Of a stretch of DNA of 64,000 nt, positions 16,866 through 25,362 are shown one piece after another. Every line of letters starts with the position of its first letter. The stretch's first letter is position 1. The stretch lies in contig CAZGJZ010000002.1 in the NCBI GenBank assembly GCA_964525935.1, positions 434,001 through 498,000 of the forward strand, in the 5' to 3' direction. The position numbers and the translations under genes are program-made. The notes beneath the pieces are model-generated. The model was not told where the DNA came from, searched no databases, and saw nothing but the letters and a program-made list of their open reading frames with translations. Source of the stretch: UBA2377 sp964525935 (GTDB lineage: Bacteria; Verrucomicrobiota; Verrucomicrobiia; Opitutales; Opitutaceae).

Positions 16866-17867
16866 ATGAAAACCAAGGTAAGCCCCGCTTTTGTCGGCGC
16901 ATTTGTGATTGGCGCGTTCGCGCTCATCGTCATCGCCCTGCTGTCCTTTGGCGGCATGAGCCTGTTTTCGAAGCCGCAGCGCTTCACCGTGTATTTCGAC
17001 GAATCGATCAGCGGTCTCGATCTCGGCTCGCCGGTCAAGCTGCGCGGCGTGCGCATCGGACGCGTCGTGGATTTGAACGTGCAGTTCAACAAGGCGGAGA
17101 AAAAATCCGTCGTGAAGGTGATCTGCGAGTTCAGCCGCAACATGATCACCGACGGGCAGGGCGGCGTGGTGGATGTGACCAGCCGCGACGTGCTGCAGGC
17201 GCTGGTGGACCAGGGCCTGCGGGCGCAGTTGAACGTGAGCGGTCTCGCCACGGGCCTGCTTTACGTGGAGCTCAATTTCTTCGACCCGAAGGAGTATCCC
17301 AACCTGCCGCACGAGAAGGACGCCAAGTATATCGTGGTGCCCGCGGTGCCTTCGGCGATTTCGGAGTTTCAGAGCAGCCTCACCGAAATTCTCGCCAGCG
17401 TGCAGAAGGTCGATTTCGCCGGCATCTCGAAGGAGTTGAAAGGCCTGCTCGCCGACACGCGCAAGCAGGTGAACACGCTCGATGTGAAGGCGCTGATCGC
17501 AGAGTGGACGCAGGCCGGTGAGTCGGTGAACGCGCTCGTCACATCGCCCGAACTCAAGACCACGCTCGCCAACATGAATGCGGCCGTGACCGACCTGCGC
17601 AGCGTGTTGACGAAGCTCGATGGCCAGATCGATCCGGCGGGCGCGCAGTTTGGCGCGACGATGGCCGAGGCGCAGAAGGCGCTGGCGGAGTTCAACACCA
17701 CCGTGGGCACACTGCACCAGTTCATCAACGCGCAGCAAAATCTCGGCGACGGCGCCAACCAGGCGTTTGCCCGGCTCGCGGAGGCCGCGGAGGCCGTGCA
17801 ACGGCTGGCGGACTTTATCGAGCGCAACCCGCAGGCGCTCCTCTCGGGCCGCAAACGGCCGGAGTGA
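16866..17867 (+). CDS. mlaD: MlaD/MCE-family periplasmic lipid-binding protein
   Basis: A 333-residue protein with an N-terminal membrane anchor (VGAFVIGAFALIVIALLSFGG) and one MCE domain (about 38-140: FTVYFDESISGLDLGSPVKLRG, GLRAQLNVSGLATGLLYVEL). A long helical tail (about 165-320, LKGLLADTRKQVNTLDV, TTLANMNAAVTDLRSVL) follows. E. coli MlaD is about 180 residues; the longer helical tail here resembles MCE proteins that build a needle or bridge across the periplasm. A purine-rich GGAG precedes ATG 16866, one of few recognisable Shine-Dalgarno-like sites in this window. It is third in the operon. Confidence 0.9.
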   Translation: MKTKVSPAFVGAFVIGAFALIVIALLSFGGMSLFSKPQRFTVYFDESISGLDLGSPVKLRGVRIGRVVDLNVQFNKAEKKSVVKVICEFSRNMITDGQGGVVDVTSRDVLQALVDQGLRAQLNVSGLATGLLYVELNFFDPKEYPNLPHEKDAKYIVVPAVPSAISEFQSSLTEILASVQKVDFAGISKELKGLLADTRKQVNTLDVKALIAEWTQAGESVNALVTSPELKTTLANMNAAVTDLRSVLTKLDGQIDPAGAQFGATMAEAQKALAEFNTTVGTLHQFINAQQNLGDGANQAFARLAEAAEAVQRLADFIERNPQALLSGRKRPE

Positions 17868-17915
17868 TTTTTACCAACGACCTTCTGACGATCCTGATCC
17901 TCTGATTCTCCGACC

Positions 17916-18563
17916 ATGAAAGCTCGCACCCTTGGAACTGTTTTGCGCCTCACCGGCTGGCTGCTTTTGGGCGCCCTGCTCGGCGGCACCGGCTGCTCGA
18001 TCGTGCCGGAGGCTGCGTCGGACCCGACCCGCTACTACGTGCTGACCGGTCCCGGCCACGCCGAGGATGGCGCGACGCGCGTGCGCGGGACGCTGCGGCT
18101 TGGGCTGAAGGCGGTGGAAATTTCGCCCTACCTGCGCAAAGGCACGATGGTCGTGCGCAAGGGCAGCAACGAACTCGTCTACAATGACTACGCGCGCTGG
18201 GCGGAAACGCTGGAGGCCGGCATCAGCCGGGCCGTGCGCGCGCAATTGATGGCGAGTCCGGCGGTGGACCGCGTGTTTGTGTATCCATTCCCCTTTGACC
18301 AGGAGCGGCACTACGACGTCGCGCTCAACGTGATCCGCTGCGAAGGCGTGAAGAACGGTAGCGGCGCGGTGGCCCGCTTTGCCGCCGTGGTGGAAATCAC
18401 GACCGCAGGCGAGGGCGGTGGGCAGTTGGTGGCCCGCAAAGTATTCCGCGCCCCTGAGGTGCCGTGGGACGGCAAAGACTACAGCGCGCTGGCCGAGGCG
18501 CTCAGTGCGAGCGTCGGGGCGCTGTGCGAGGACCTGGTGGCGTCGTTGCCGGAGAAGAAGTAG
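17916..18563 (+). CDS. ABC-type transport auxiliary lipoprotein (PqiC/YmbA-like)
   Basis: A 215-residue lipoprotein with signal and lipobox LLGGTGC (Cys27), then the family opening PTRYYVLTGP and AVEISPYLRKGTMVVRKGSNEL. The pattern continues with YNDYARWAETLEAGISRAV typical of PqiC/YmbA auxiliary lipoproteins, which sit in the outer membrane and dock the MCE protein. It is the last gene of the four-gene Mla-type operon, 48 bp after the MCE gene. No outer-membrane MlaA homologue is in the window. Confidence 0.85.
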   Translation: MKARTLGTVLRLTGWLLLGALLGGTGCSIVPEAASDPTRYYVLTGPGHAEDGATRVRGTLRLGLKAVEISPYLRKGTMVVRKGSNELVYNDYARWAETLEAGISRAVRAQLMASPAVDRVFVYPFPFDQERHYDVALNVIRCEGVKNGSGAVARFAAVVEITTAGEGGGQLVARKVFRAPEVPWDGKDYSALAEALSASVGALCEDLVASLPEKK

Positions 18564-18597
18564 CCGGCGTCTGAAGTGAGCGTTTCACTTTCTAGTG

Positions 18598-19101
18598 ATG
18601 AAGCTGCACGATGCCTCAATACTCGTTCTTGCGTGCTCCTTAGCTTTTATTGGCTGTCGTAATCTCGCTACGCCGTCGCCCGAGTATTGGATTCGTCAGG
18701 TAGAAGCACCTGATCCTAAGGAAGCCAAATGGCCAGAAGAGGTCTCGCTTATACGACTAATCGCCAATCCCCAAGAATTCGATGGCCGGTTTGTCCGCGT
18801 CTTTGGCTACCTTCATATGGAATTTGAACGGGATGCCATCTTCCTTCGCAAGGAGGACTGCGAGCAATGGCTGGAAATCAACAGCCTAAGTATTGGAGTT
18901 TCACGAGCGGAGATGAAAAAGGACATGCAGAACCTAAGTGACCGCTATGTTCTCCTTGAAGGGAAATTCCACTACCGAAAGGGTGATTCGAAGGGGACGA
19001 TTTGGCGTATTCAGCGAGTAGAACCTCACTTCACCTCCGAGGAATTTATTCGAGGGTTGAAGAAGGAAACTGTGGGCAAATCGACAGAGCAACAGCCGTA
19101 A
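18598..19101 (+). CDS. AT-rich small lipoprotein of unknown function
   Basis: A 167-residue predicted lipoprotein: MKLHDASILVLACSLAFIGC has a hydrophobic core and lipobox AFIGC. The mature region includes EEVSLIRLIANPQEFDGRFV followed by VFGYLHMEFERDAIFLRKED, reminiscent of small beta-barrel (OB-like) 'membrane-bound lipoprotein' domains, but I cannot name a family. ATG 18598 is used; the frame also has GTG at 18595. A small hairpin (AAGTGA-TCACTT, 18574-18590) precedes it. It is clearly more AT-rich than the Mla operon upstream and dapL downstream, so it may be an acquired orphan like the lipoprotein at 3034. Confidence 0.68.
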   Translation: MKLHDASILVLACSLAFIGCRNLATPSPEYWIRQVEAPDPKEAKWPEEVSLIRLIANPQEFDGRFVRVFGYLHMEFERDAIFLRKEDCEQWLEINSLSIGVSRAEMKKDMQNLSDRYVLLEGKFHYRKGDSKGTIWRIQRVEPHFTSEEFIRGLKKETVGKSTEQQP

Positions 19102-19146
19102 GCGGCCGTTGCTCACTTGAGAGCGAAATCCGGAGTATGCGCCGTC

Positions 19147-20370
19147 TTACTTCAGCGCCTTCGCGATGCGCTCGAGGGCTTGCTCGACGTTGGCGCGGGA
19201 GTTGAAGGCGCTGATGCGCACGTGGCCTTCGCCGCACTTGCCGAAGCCGGCGCCGGGCGTGCAGACGACCTGTGCGTTATTCAGCAACTGGTCGAAGAAC
19301 TCCCAGGAGTCGCGGCCGGTGTTGATCCAGATGTAGGGGGCATTGTCGCCGCCGACGCACTTGAGGCCGAGCTTGGCCATGGCTTCGCGGATGAGCTTGG
19401 CGTTGCCGAGGTAGAAGTCGGTCATCGCGCGCACCTGCTGCTTGCCGGCGTCGGTGTAGATCGCGGCGGCGGCCTTTTGCACGGGGTAGGAGACGCCGTT
19501 GAACTTGGTCGTGTGGCGGCGGTTCCAGAGGGCGTGGACGGAGTGGGCGTTGCCCGCGGCGTCGTAGGCCTGGAGGGACTTCGGGACGACGAGGTAGGCG
19601 CAGCGGGTGCCGGTGAAGCCGGCGGTCTTCGAGTAGCTGCGGAACTCCATGGCGACGTCGCGCGCACCCTCGATCTCGTAGATGGAGTGGGGGATCTGCG
19701 GGTCGCGGATGTAGGCCTCGTAGGCGGAGTCGAAGAGGATGATGGCCTTGTGCTTCTTCGCGTAGGCGACCCAGGCGGCGAGCTGCGCCTTCGTGGCGAC
19801 GGCGCCGGTCGGGTTGTTGGGGAAGCAGAGGTAGATGAGGTCGGTGGCGACGTCGGGGATGGCGGGCACGTAGCCGTTGGCGGGGGTGCTCTCGAGGTAG
19901 GTGATGCCTTCGTAGCGGCCGTTGACGTTGGCGCCGGTGCGGCCGGCCATGACGTTGGTGTCGACGTAGACGGGATAAACGGGATCAGGGATCGCGAGGC
20001 GGATGTCGGTGCCGAAGATTTCCTGGATGTTGCCGCAGTCGCACTTGGAGCCGTCGGAGACGAAGACCTCGTCGGCCTCGATCTTGCAGCCGCGGGCGGC
20101 GTAGTCGTGCTGCGCGATGGCTTCGCGGAGGAACGCGTAGCCCTGCTCGGGACCGTAGCCCTTGAAGGTGGCGCGATTGGCCATCTCATCCACACCGGCG
20201 TGGAAGGCCTCGAGGCACACGGCCGGGAGGGGCTCGGTGACGTCGCCGATGCCGAGACGGATGACGGGCTTCGAGGGATTCGCGGCGGCGTAGGCGTTCA
20301 CGCGCTTGGCGATGTCGCTGAAGAGGTAGGAGGCCTTGAGCTTGGTGTAATTCTCGTTGATGCGGATCAT
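19147..20370 (-). CDS. dapL: LL-diaminopimelate aminotransferase
   Basis: A 407-residue PLP-dependent class I/II aminotransferase that converts tetrahydrodipicolinate and glutamate directly to LL-diaminopimelate in lysine and peptidoglycan synthesis. Family features: MIRINENYTKLKASYLF, RLGIGDVTEPLP, YGPEQGYAFLREAIA, the DGSKCDCGNIQEIFG region, PDPVYPVYVDTNVMAGRTG, FPNNPTGAV, and the PLP lysine in SYSKTAGFTGTRCAY. Length matches the plant/Chlamydia DapL type. The pathway is characteristic of the Chlamydiae-Verrucomicrobia branch, which supports the taxonomic reading. ATG 20370 follows CCTCCTTACCCACC, which resembles the 16S rRNA tail rather than its complement. It diverges from the PanC-like gene. 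Confidence 0.95.
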   Translation of the reverse strand: MIRINENYTKLKASYLFSDIAKRVNAYAAANPSKPVIRLGIGDVTEPLPAVCLEAFHAGVDEMANRATFKGYGPEQGYAFLREAIAQHDYAARGCKIEADEVFVSDGSKCDCGNIQEIFGTDIRLAIPDPVYPVYVDTNVMAGRTGANVNGRYEGITYLESTPANGYVPAIPDVATDLIYLCFPNNPTGAVATKAQLAAWVAYAKKHKAIILFDSAYEAYIRDPQIPHSIYEIEGARDVAMEFRSYSKTAGFTGTRCAYLVVPKSLQAYDAAGNAHSVHALWNRRHTTKFNGVSYPVQKAAAAIYTDAGKQQVRAMTDFYLGNAKLIREAMAKLGLKCVGGDNAPYIWINTGRDSWEFFDQLLNNAQVVCTPGAGFGKCGEGHVRISAFNSRANVEQALERIAKALK

Positions 20371-20408
20371 GGTGGGTAAGGAGGTGACGGAAATAGCTGG
20401 GCGAAAAA

Positions 20409-20442
20409 CTTGAACAAACCCGCCGGCTCGCGTTTGTTCAAG
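20409..20442. promoter_or_regulatory. Perfect inverted repeat CTTGAACAAAC-N12-GTTTGTTCAAG
   Basis: Two perfect 11-nt arms (20409-20419 and 20432-20442) lie in the 111-bp divergent gap between dapL and the PanC-like gene. The symmetry and position fit an operator serving one or both genes, or a hairpin in the panC leader. Confidence 0.55.
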
Positions 20443-20481
20443 CCCGACGTTGGCCAAACGGCGTCATCACCCCGGACACGC

Positions 20482-21324
20482 ATGCAAAAGATCACCACGG
20501 TAGCGGAAATGAGGGCGGTCGCCGACCAGCTGCGCGCGGCGGGCAAAACCATCGCGCTGGTCGCCACGCAGGGCGCCCTGCACGCCGGCCAGGAGGCGCT
20601 GATCCGCGCGGCCGTGGCGCGCGCCGATGCGGTGGTGGTATCGATCTTTGTGAACCCGCTGCAGTTCGCGCCCAACGAGCTGGTGGCCAACTACCCGCGC
20701 AGCCTCGACGAGGACGTCGCGCTGTGCGAACGCTGTGGCGCGGCGGTCGTGTTTGTGCCGACCGCAGAGGAGATTTATCCGCGCGGTTATTCGACGCTGG
20801 TGAGCGAGGATTACCTGGCCAAGCCGCTCTGCGGGCCGTCGCGGCCGACGCATTTCCGTGGTGTGGCAACGCTGATGGCGAAGTTTCTCAACGTGATGCA
20901 CCCGCACTTCGCGTTCTTTGGGCAAAAGACCGCCCAACGCGCCGCGGTCGTGCGCAAGATCGCGGCGGACCTGCACTTCGACGTCGAGGTCGTGGTCGTG
21001 CCGTCGGCGCGCGACGCCGACGGACTCGCGGCCGGCGTGCGCAATCGTGATTTCACCACGAGTCAGCGGCTCGAAGCGCTCGCGCTGAGCAAGGCGCTAC
21101 GCAAGGCGAAGGAGATGGCCGACAGCGGCGTGCGCAGTCCCGACCGCATCATCGCCGAGGCCACGCACATCCTTAGTCAGCACCGCCGTGTGCGGATCAT
21201 TTATATTTCCATCGTCGATATCGGGACGATGGAGGCGGTGCGCGAAGTCATCCCCGGTCGTGCCATGCTGGCTATCGCCGCGTGGGTGGATGAGGCCCGG
21301 CTGATCGATAACGCAGTGCTCTGA
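20482..21324 (+). CDS. panC: Divergent pantoate-beta-alanine ligase (PanC) homologue
   Basis: A 280-residue member of the PanC adenylate-forming family, which makes pantothenate from pantoate and beta-alanine. Conserved: VSIFVNPLQFAPNEL, YPRSLDEDVALCE, FRGVATLMAKFLNVM, and the lysine in FFGQK (K149). Unusual: the HIGH-like motif, normally HxGH, reads H34-A-G-Q37 (ATQGALHAGQEAL), and the usual SSRN motif reads GVRN (residues 185-188). These positions bind ATP in characterised PanC. It may be a low-activity PanC, a PanC with compensating changes, or a paralogue with another substrate. ATG 20482 is chosen; 24 upstream codons lie in the inverted-repeat region. Confidence 0.8.
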   Translation: MQKITTVAEMRAVADQLRAAGKTIALVATQGALHAGQEALIRAAVARADAVVVSIFVNPLQFAPNELVANYPRSLDEDVALCERCGAAVVFVPTAEEIYPRGYSTLVSEDYLAKPLCGPSRPTHFRGVATLMAKFLNVMHPHFAFFGQKTAQRAAVVRKIAADLHFDVEVVVVPSARDADGLAAGVRNRDFTTSQRLEALALSKALRKAKEMADSGVRSPDRIIAEATHILSQHRRVRIIYISIVDIGTMEAVREVIPGRAMLAIAAWVDEARLIDNAVL

Positions 21325-21390
21325 AGCGGTTTAAGCGACGTGCTAGTTTGTGGTGGAAATCTACCAAAATCTATCACTGACTGATGGTTT

Positions 21391-22155
21391 ATGCCCGAAA
21401 CCCCTTCGCTGCTTTCCCGCCTCATCGACCTTTCGCACCAGCTCGGCCGCGAAGACCGCCGGCTCGCGATCCTCGGCGAGGGCAACACGTCGGCGCGCGT
21501 TTCGGATAAAACATTTCTCGTCAAAGCCAGCGGCTCCAACCTCGGCGGTCTCACGGCCGCAGGCCTGACGGAGTGCCGCTTCGCCGACCTGCTGCCCGCA
21601 CTCGACGCGCGGAGCATGGCCGATGCCGCGGTGGATGAGCAGTTGCTGGCGTCGCGCGTCGATTCGGCCGCCAAGAAACCGTCGGTCGAGGCAATGTTTC
21701 ACGCGTGGCTGCTGACGCTGCCCGGCGTGAATTTCGTGGGGCACACGCACCCGATCGAGGTGAACAAGATTCTCTGCACGCCGCTCGCGAAGACCTACGC
21801 GCAGCGCCGGGCCTGCCCCGACGAGATCGTGTGCTGCGGCGCCGAGTCCGTGCTCGTGCCCTACACTGATCCCGGCCTGAAACTCGCGCAGGCGATCCGC
21901 AAGGGCGTGCTCGCCTACATCAAGCGCACGTCGCGTCCGCCGCGTGTCGTGTTGCTCGAGAACCACGGCCTTATCGCCCTCGGTGCTACGCCCGAATCTG
22001 TGCTCGCGACCTCGCTCATGGCCGCAAAGGCCGCCGAGGTTTTCATCGGCGCCAACCTCCTCGGTCGTCCGCGTTACCTGACCGCTGCGCAAGTCGAGCG
22101 CATCGCCGGCCGCCCCGACGAGCACTACCGCCAGAAGGCCCTCGGCCTTGGCTGA
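21391..22155 (+). CDS. Class II aldolase/adducin-family protein
   Basis: A 254-residue member of the zinc-dependent class II aldolase family (fuculose/rhamnulose/ribulose-phosphate type). Substrate-binding GEGNTSARV and VKASGSNLGGLT at the N-terminus and metal ligands in VGHTHPIEVNKIL and LLENHGLIALGA are clear. The catalytic acidic residue lies near KKPSVEAMFHAWLL. It immediately precedes the rhamnose aldolase/dehydrogenase gene (50 bp gap holding a heptamer repeat), so it probably takes part in deoxysugar or sugar-acid breakdown. Its exact substrate cannot be given. Confidence 0.82.
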   Translation: MPETPSLLSRLIDLSHQLGREDRRLAILGEGNTSARVSDKTFLVKASGSNLGGLTAAGLTECRFADLLPALDARSMADAAVDEQLLASRVDSAAKKPSVEAMFHAWLLTLPGVNFVGHTHPIEVNKILCTPLAKTYAQRRACPDEIVCCGAESVLVPYTDPGLKLAQAIRKGVLAYIKRTSRPPRVVLLENHGLIALGATPESVLATSLMAAKAAEVFIGANLLGRPRYLTAAQVERIAGRPDEHYRQKALGLG

Positions 22156-22162
22156 ACCCGCG

Positions 22163-22196
22163 CTCAACTCTCATCCCTCAACTCTCAACTCAACGA
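22163..22196 (+). repeat. TCAACTC heptamer array in the leader of the rhamnose aldolase gene
   Basis: Units TCAACTC, TCATCCC, TCAACTC, TCAACTC and a degenerate AACGAAT run to within 9 nt of ATG 22205. It occupies the position where a Shine-Dalgarno sequence would lie. It is the only intergenic copy of the family that is found inside recD2 and gcvP. Confidence 0.8.
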
Positions 22197-22204
22197 ATCC
22201 ACCC

Positions 22205-24397
22205 ATGCCCTCCTACAAATACGTCAACTACCTCTGGGACGATGCCAAGGCCGCTGCGCTCGATCCGGTCGGCCGTCTCGTCTATCGCTCCAACATCCTT
22301 GGCAGCGACCAGCGCATCACGAACACCGGCGGCGGCAACACGTCGTCGAAGCTCGTGGAAAAGGATCCGCTCACGGGCGCCGACACCGAGGTGCTTTGGG
22401 TCAAGGGCTCCGGCGGCGACCTGCGCACCAGCACGCGCGAGAATTTTTCCTCCCTTTACCAGTCGAAGCTCATCGGCATGCAGGCGCTCTACCTGAGCCG
22501 CGCCGACAAGGGCCTGAAGTCCGCCGCTGAGGACGAGATGGTCGGCATGGCCAGCCACGCGACGTTCAACCTGAACCCGCGCGCCTCGTCCATCGACACG
22601 CCGCTGCACAGCTTCATCCCGGCGAAGTTCGTCGACCACATGCACCCGAACGCGATCATCTCCATCGCCGCCTCGGCCAATTGCGAAAAGCTCACGCAGG
22701 AAATCTTCGGCGGCGAAATGGCCTACGTGAAGTGGATGCGCCCCGGCTTCGAACTCGGCCTCGCGATGCAGGAAATCTGCCGCAAGAACCCGAAGGTGAA
22801 GTCCATCATGATGGGCCAGCACGGCTTCATCTCGTGGGACAACAACGAGAAGGTCTGTTACACCTACACGCTCGACTGCATCGAGAAAGCCGCCGCCTAC
22901 ATCGAGGCGAAATACGCCGCCAAGGGCGGTGACGCCGCGGCCTTCGGCGGGGCGAAATACACCACGCTCGCCCAGGAAAAGCGCAACGAGATCTTCGCCG
23001 GGATCCTCCCCTGGCTGCGCGGCCAGGTTTCGCAGCAGAAGCGTTTCATCGGCACCGTGCAGGACGACGACAAGATCCTGCGCTTCGTGAACTCGAAGGA
23101 CGCCGCCCGCCTCGCCGAACTCGGCACGAGCTGCCCCGACCATTTCCTCCGCACCAAGATCAAGCCGCTCTACGTGGACTGGAATCCGCAGGCCGAGGAT
23201 CTCGCGACGCTCAAGAAGAAGCTCGCCGATGGCCTCGCCGCCTACCGCAAGGACTACGCGGCCTATTACGCGAAGTGCAAACACGCCAACTCGCCCGCGC
23301 AGCGCGATGCCAACCCGACCGTCGTGCTCATCCCCGGCCTCGGCATGATCGCCTGGGGTAAGGACAAGTCCGAAAGCCGCGTCACCGCCGAGTTCTACAA
23401 CTGCGCTGTCGAGGTCATGCGTGGCGCCGAGGCGATCGACAAATACATCGCGCTCCCGCAGCAGGAAGCGTTCGACATCGAATACTGGCTCCTCGAGGAA
23501 GCGAAATTGAAGCGCATGCCCGCCGAGAAGGAACTCGCCCGCCAGACGATCATCGTCGTCGGTGCCGGTTCCGGCATCGGCAAGGAAACCGCGCACCGCA
23601 TCTCCAAGGAAGGCGCGCACATCGTGTGCGTCGACATGAAGATCGAGACCGCAGCGGCCACCGCCAAGGAAATCACTGACAAGCTCGGCCAAGGCATCGG
23701 CGTTGCGGGCACCGGCCTCTCCGGCTGCGGCCCGGCGATCGGCCTCGCGGCCAACATCACCGACCGCGCCAGCGTGCGCGCGATGCTCGACCAGGTCGCG
23801 CTCGCCTATGGCGGCTTCGACTCGATCATCGTCACCGCGGGCGTCTTCTGGCCCAGCGACACGACCGGCCACATCCCCGACGACAAGTGGGCGTTCACCT
23901 TCGGCGTCAATGTCACCGGCAGCTACATCGTCGGCGACGAGGCGCACAAGACCTGGAAAGAGCAGGGCCTCAAGGGCCAGCTCGTCCTCACGACCTCGGC
24001 CAACGCCGCCGTCGCGAAGCCCGGCTCGATCGCCTACGACACTTCGAAGGCCGCCGCGAACCACCTCGTGCGTGAACTCGCGATGGAGCTTTCGCCCCTC
24101 GTGCGCGTCAACGGCGTGGCGCCCGCGACCGTGGTGCAGGGCTCGGCGATGTTCCCGCGCGACCGCGTGATCGGCTCGCTCGCGAAATACAAGATTCCCT
24201 ACACCGACGACGAGGCCACCGAGTCGCTCGTGTCGAAGCTCGCGCAGTTCTACGCCAACCGCACGCTGACGAAGGCCCCGATCACGCCGGCCGACCAGGC
24301 CGAGGCGTATTTTCTCCTCGTGAGCCAGCGCCTGAGCAAGACCACGGGTCAAATCGTGACGGTCGACGGCGGCCTGCACGAGGCGTTCCTGCGGTAA
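22205..24397 (+). CDS. Bifunctional rhamnulose-1-phosphate aldolase/L-lactaldehyde dehydrogenase
   Basis: A 730-residue fusion enzyme. Residues 1-440 are a class II aldolase domain (NTGGGNTSSKLVEKDP, zinc ligands in DHMHPNAIIS, and GQHGFISWDNNEKVCY). Residues 470-730 are a short-chain dehydrogenase: VVGAGSGIGKETA binds NAD, and the catalytic Tyr/Lys lie in IAYDTSKAAANHLV. This RhaEW/RhaD-type architecture cleaves L-rhamnulose-1-phosphate to DHAP and L-lactaldehyde and oxidises the latter to lactate. It is the key gene of the local rhamnose cluster (sugar epimerase downstream, rhamnulokinase convergent). It starts at ATG 22205 directly behind a heptamer repeat, with no Shine-Dalgarno. Confidence 0.92.
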   Translation: MPSYKYVNYLWDDAKAAALDPVGRLVYRSNILGSDQRITNTGGGNTSSKLVEKDPLTGADTEVLWVKGSGGDLRTSTRENFSSLYQSKLIGMQALYLSRADKGLKSAAEDEMVGMASHATFNLNPRASSIDTPLHSFIPAKFVDHMHPNAIISIAASANCEKLTQEIFGGEMAYVKWMRPGFELGLAMQEICRKNPKVKSIMMGQHGFISWDNNEKVCYTYTLDCIEKAAAYIEAKYAAKGGDAAAFGGAKYTTLAQEKRNEIFAGILPWLRGQVSQQKRFIGTVQDDDKILRFVNSKDAARLAELGTSCPDHFLRTKIKPLYVDWNPQAEDLATLKKKLADGLAAYRKDYAAYYAKCKHANSPAQRDANPTVVLIPGLGMIAWGKDKSESRVTAEFYNCAVEVMRGAEAIDKYIALPQQEAFDIEYWLLEEAKLKRMPAEKELARQTIIVVGAGSGIGKETAHRISKEGAHIVCVDMKIETAAATAKEITDKLGQGIGVAGTGLSGCGPAIGLAANITDRASVRAMLDQVALAYGGFDSIIVTAGVFWPSDTTGHIPDDKWAFTFGVNVTGSYIVGDEAHKTWKEQGLKGQLVLTTSANAAVAKPGSIAYDTSKAAANHLVRELAMELSPLVRVNGVAPATVVQGSAMFPRDRVIGSLAKYKIPYTDDEATESLVSKLAQFYANRTLTKAPITPADQAEAYFLLVSQRLSKTTGQIVTVDGGLHEAFLR

Positions 24398-24402
24398 GGA
24401 AA

Positions 24403-24474
24403 TTTAACCACGGATGGCACGGATAACACGGATTGGTTTCTCCATCCGTGCCATCAGCGTAATCCGTGGTTAAA
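24403..24474. repeat. Intergenic inverted repeat, ACCACGGAT family
   Basis: Outer arms 24403-24415 (TTTAACCACGGAT) and 24462-24474 pair perfectly; inner arms 24416-24424 (GGCACGGAT) and 24444-24452 also pair. The left arm is a nonamer-like series ACGGATGGC, ACGGATAAC, ACGGATTGG. It sits between the rhamnose aldolase and epimerase genes and could end or attenuate transcription. Confidence 0.8.
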
Positions 24475-24489
24475 AATAATCTGCGGAAA

Positions 24490-25329
24490 ATGCATTACGC
24501 CGGACACATCTACCTCTGGACTGAACTGTGGTCAGACCGTGAGGTGGGGCTGTTCCAGCGTGGCCGCGTGCTCGGGCTCGATCTGTTGGAAATCTCCATT
24601 GGCGACGACGTGCACTTCGATCCCGCGCTGACGAAACGCGCCGCGGCCGACGCCGGGATGACCAGCGTGATCGGTCCGGGTGGAAAATGGCCCGATGGCG
24701 CGGACTTGTCCGACGACGATGCAGGCAACCGGCGCGTCGCCTTTGACTGGCATCGCAAGCAAATCGACCTCGCGGTGGCGATGGGTGCGCGAGCCTACTC
24801 AGGCGCGCTTTACGGCCGCCCCGGCAAGGTGCTGCGCCGTCGTCCGCCCGCGGATGAATTCAAACGCACCGCCGAAGGCCTGCACGGGCTGGCCGACTAT
24901 GCGCAGAAAGCGGGCGTCGGTCTGGGCATCGAGCCGATGAGCCGGTTTCGCACGCATTTGGTGAACACGCCGTCGCAGGCGCTGCGGTTGGTGGAGCTGG
25001 CGGCGCATCCGCATCTCAAGATCGCAGTTGATACGTATCACCTCGTGACCGAGGTGCGCGACATCCCGGCGGAAATTCGCAAAGTCGGTCCGCGGCTGAT
25101 GGCGCTGCACGCTTGTGAAAACGACCGCGGTGTCCCCGGCGGTGGCCTCATACCGTGGCGGGAAATCTTCGCGGCGGTGCGTGAGACGCCGGCGGAGTTC
25201 GTCGAGTTCGAGAGCTACAACACGTCACTCGGCGACTTCGGTTTCCAGCGCGGCCTGTTCCAAAACCAGTGCCCGGACGGCGATGCGTTTGTGCGCGAAG
25301 GGCTGAAGTTCGTCCGGCCGCTGGTCTGA
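24490..25329 (+). CDS. Sugar isomerase/epimerase (xylose-isomerase-like TIM barrel)
   Basis: A 279-residue TIM-barrel protein of the AP-endonuclease-2/xylose isomerase-like superfamily, similar in layout to D-tagatose 3-epimerase/psicose epimerases. Likely metal ligands are the Glu in GLGIEPMSRF, the Asp in IAVDTYHLV, the His in MALHACENDRG, and the Glu in FVEFESYN. ATG 24490 (MHYAGHIYLW) is preferred; the longer frame from 24466 overlaps the inverted repeat. Downstream of the rhamnose aldolase and convergent with rhamnulokinase, it may supply a sugar interconversion step. It is too short and different to be a classical RhaA. Confidence 0.8.
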   Translation: MHYAGHIYLWTELWSDREVGLFQRGRVLGLDLLEISIGDDVHFDPALTKRAAADAGMTSVIGPGGKWPDGADLSDDDAGNRRVAFDWHRKQIDLAVAMGARAYSGALYGRPGKVLRRRPPADEFKRTAEGLHGLADYAQKAGVGLGIEPMSRFRTHLVNTPSQALRLVELAAHPHLKIAVDTYHLVTEVRDIPAEIRKVGPRLMALHACENDRGVPGGGLIPWREIFAAVRETPAEFVEFESYNTSLGDFGFQRGLFQNQCPDGDAFVREGLKFVRPLV

Positions 25330-25336
25330 AGCAGGA

Positions 25337-25353
25337 GCGGGTCTTTGACCCGC
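25337..25353. terminator. Bidirectional hairpin between convergent epimerase and rhaB genes
   Basis: A perfect 7-bp stem GCGGGTC-TTT-GACCCGC lies between two converging stop codons (25329 and 25363). Position fits a shared terminator, though no T-tract follows on either side. Confidence 0.5.
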
Positions 25354-25362
25354 ACTGCCAAG

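Noticed and set aside
22190..24379. Minus-strand open frame of 729 codons opposite the rhamnose aldolase/dehydrogenase
   Set aside because: Antisense shadow of a well-supported enzyme; composition rich in Asp, Val, Glu, Arg and Gly without motifs.
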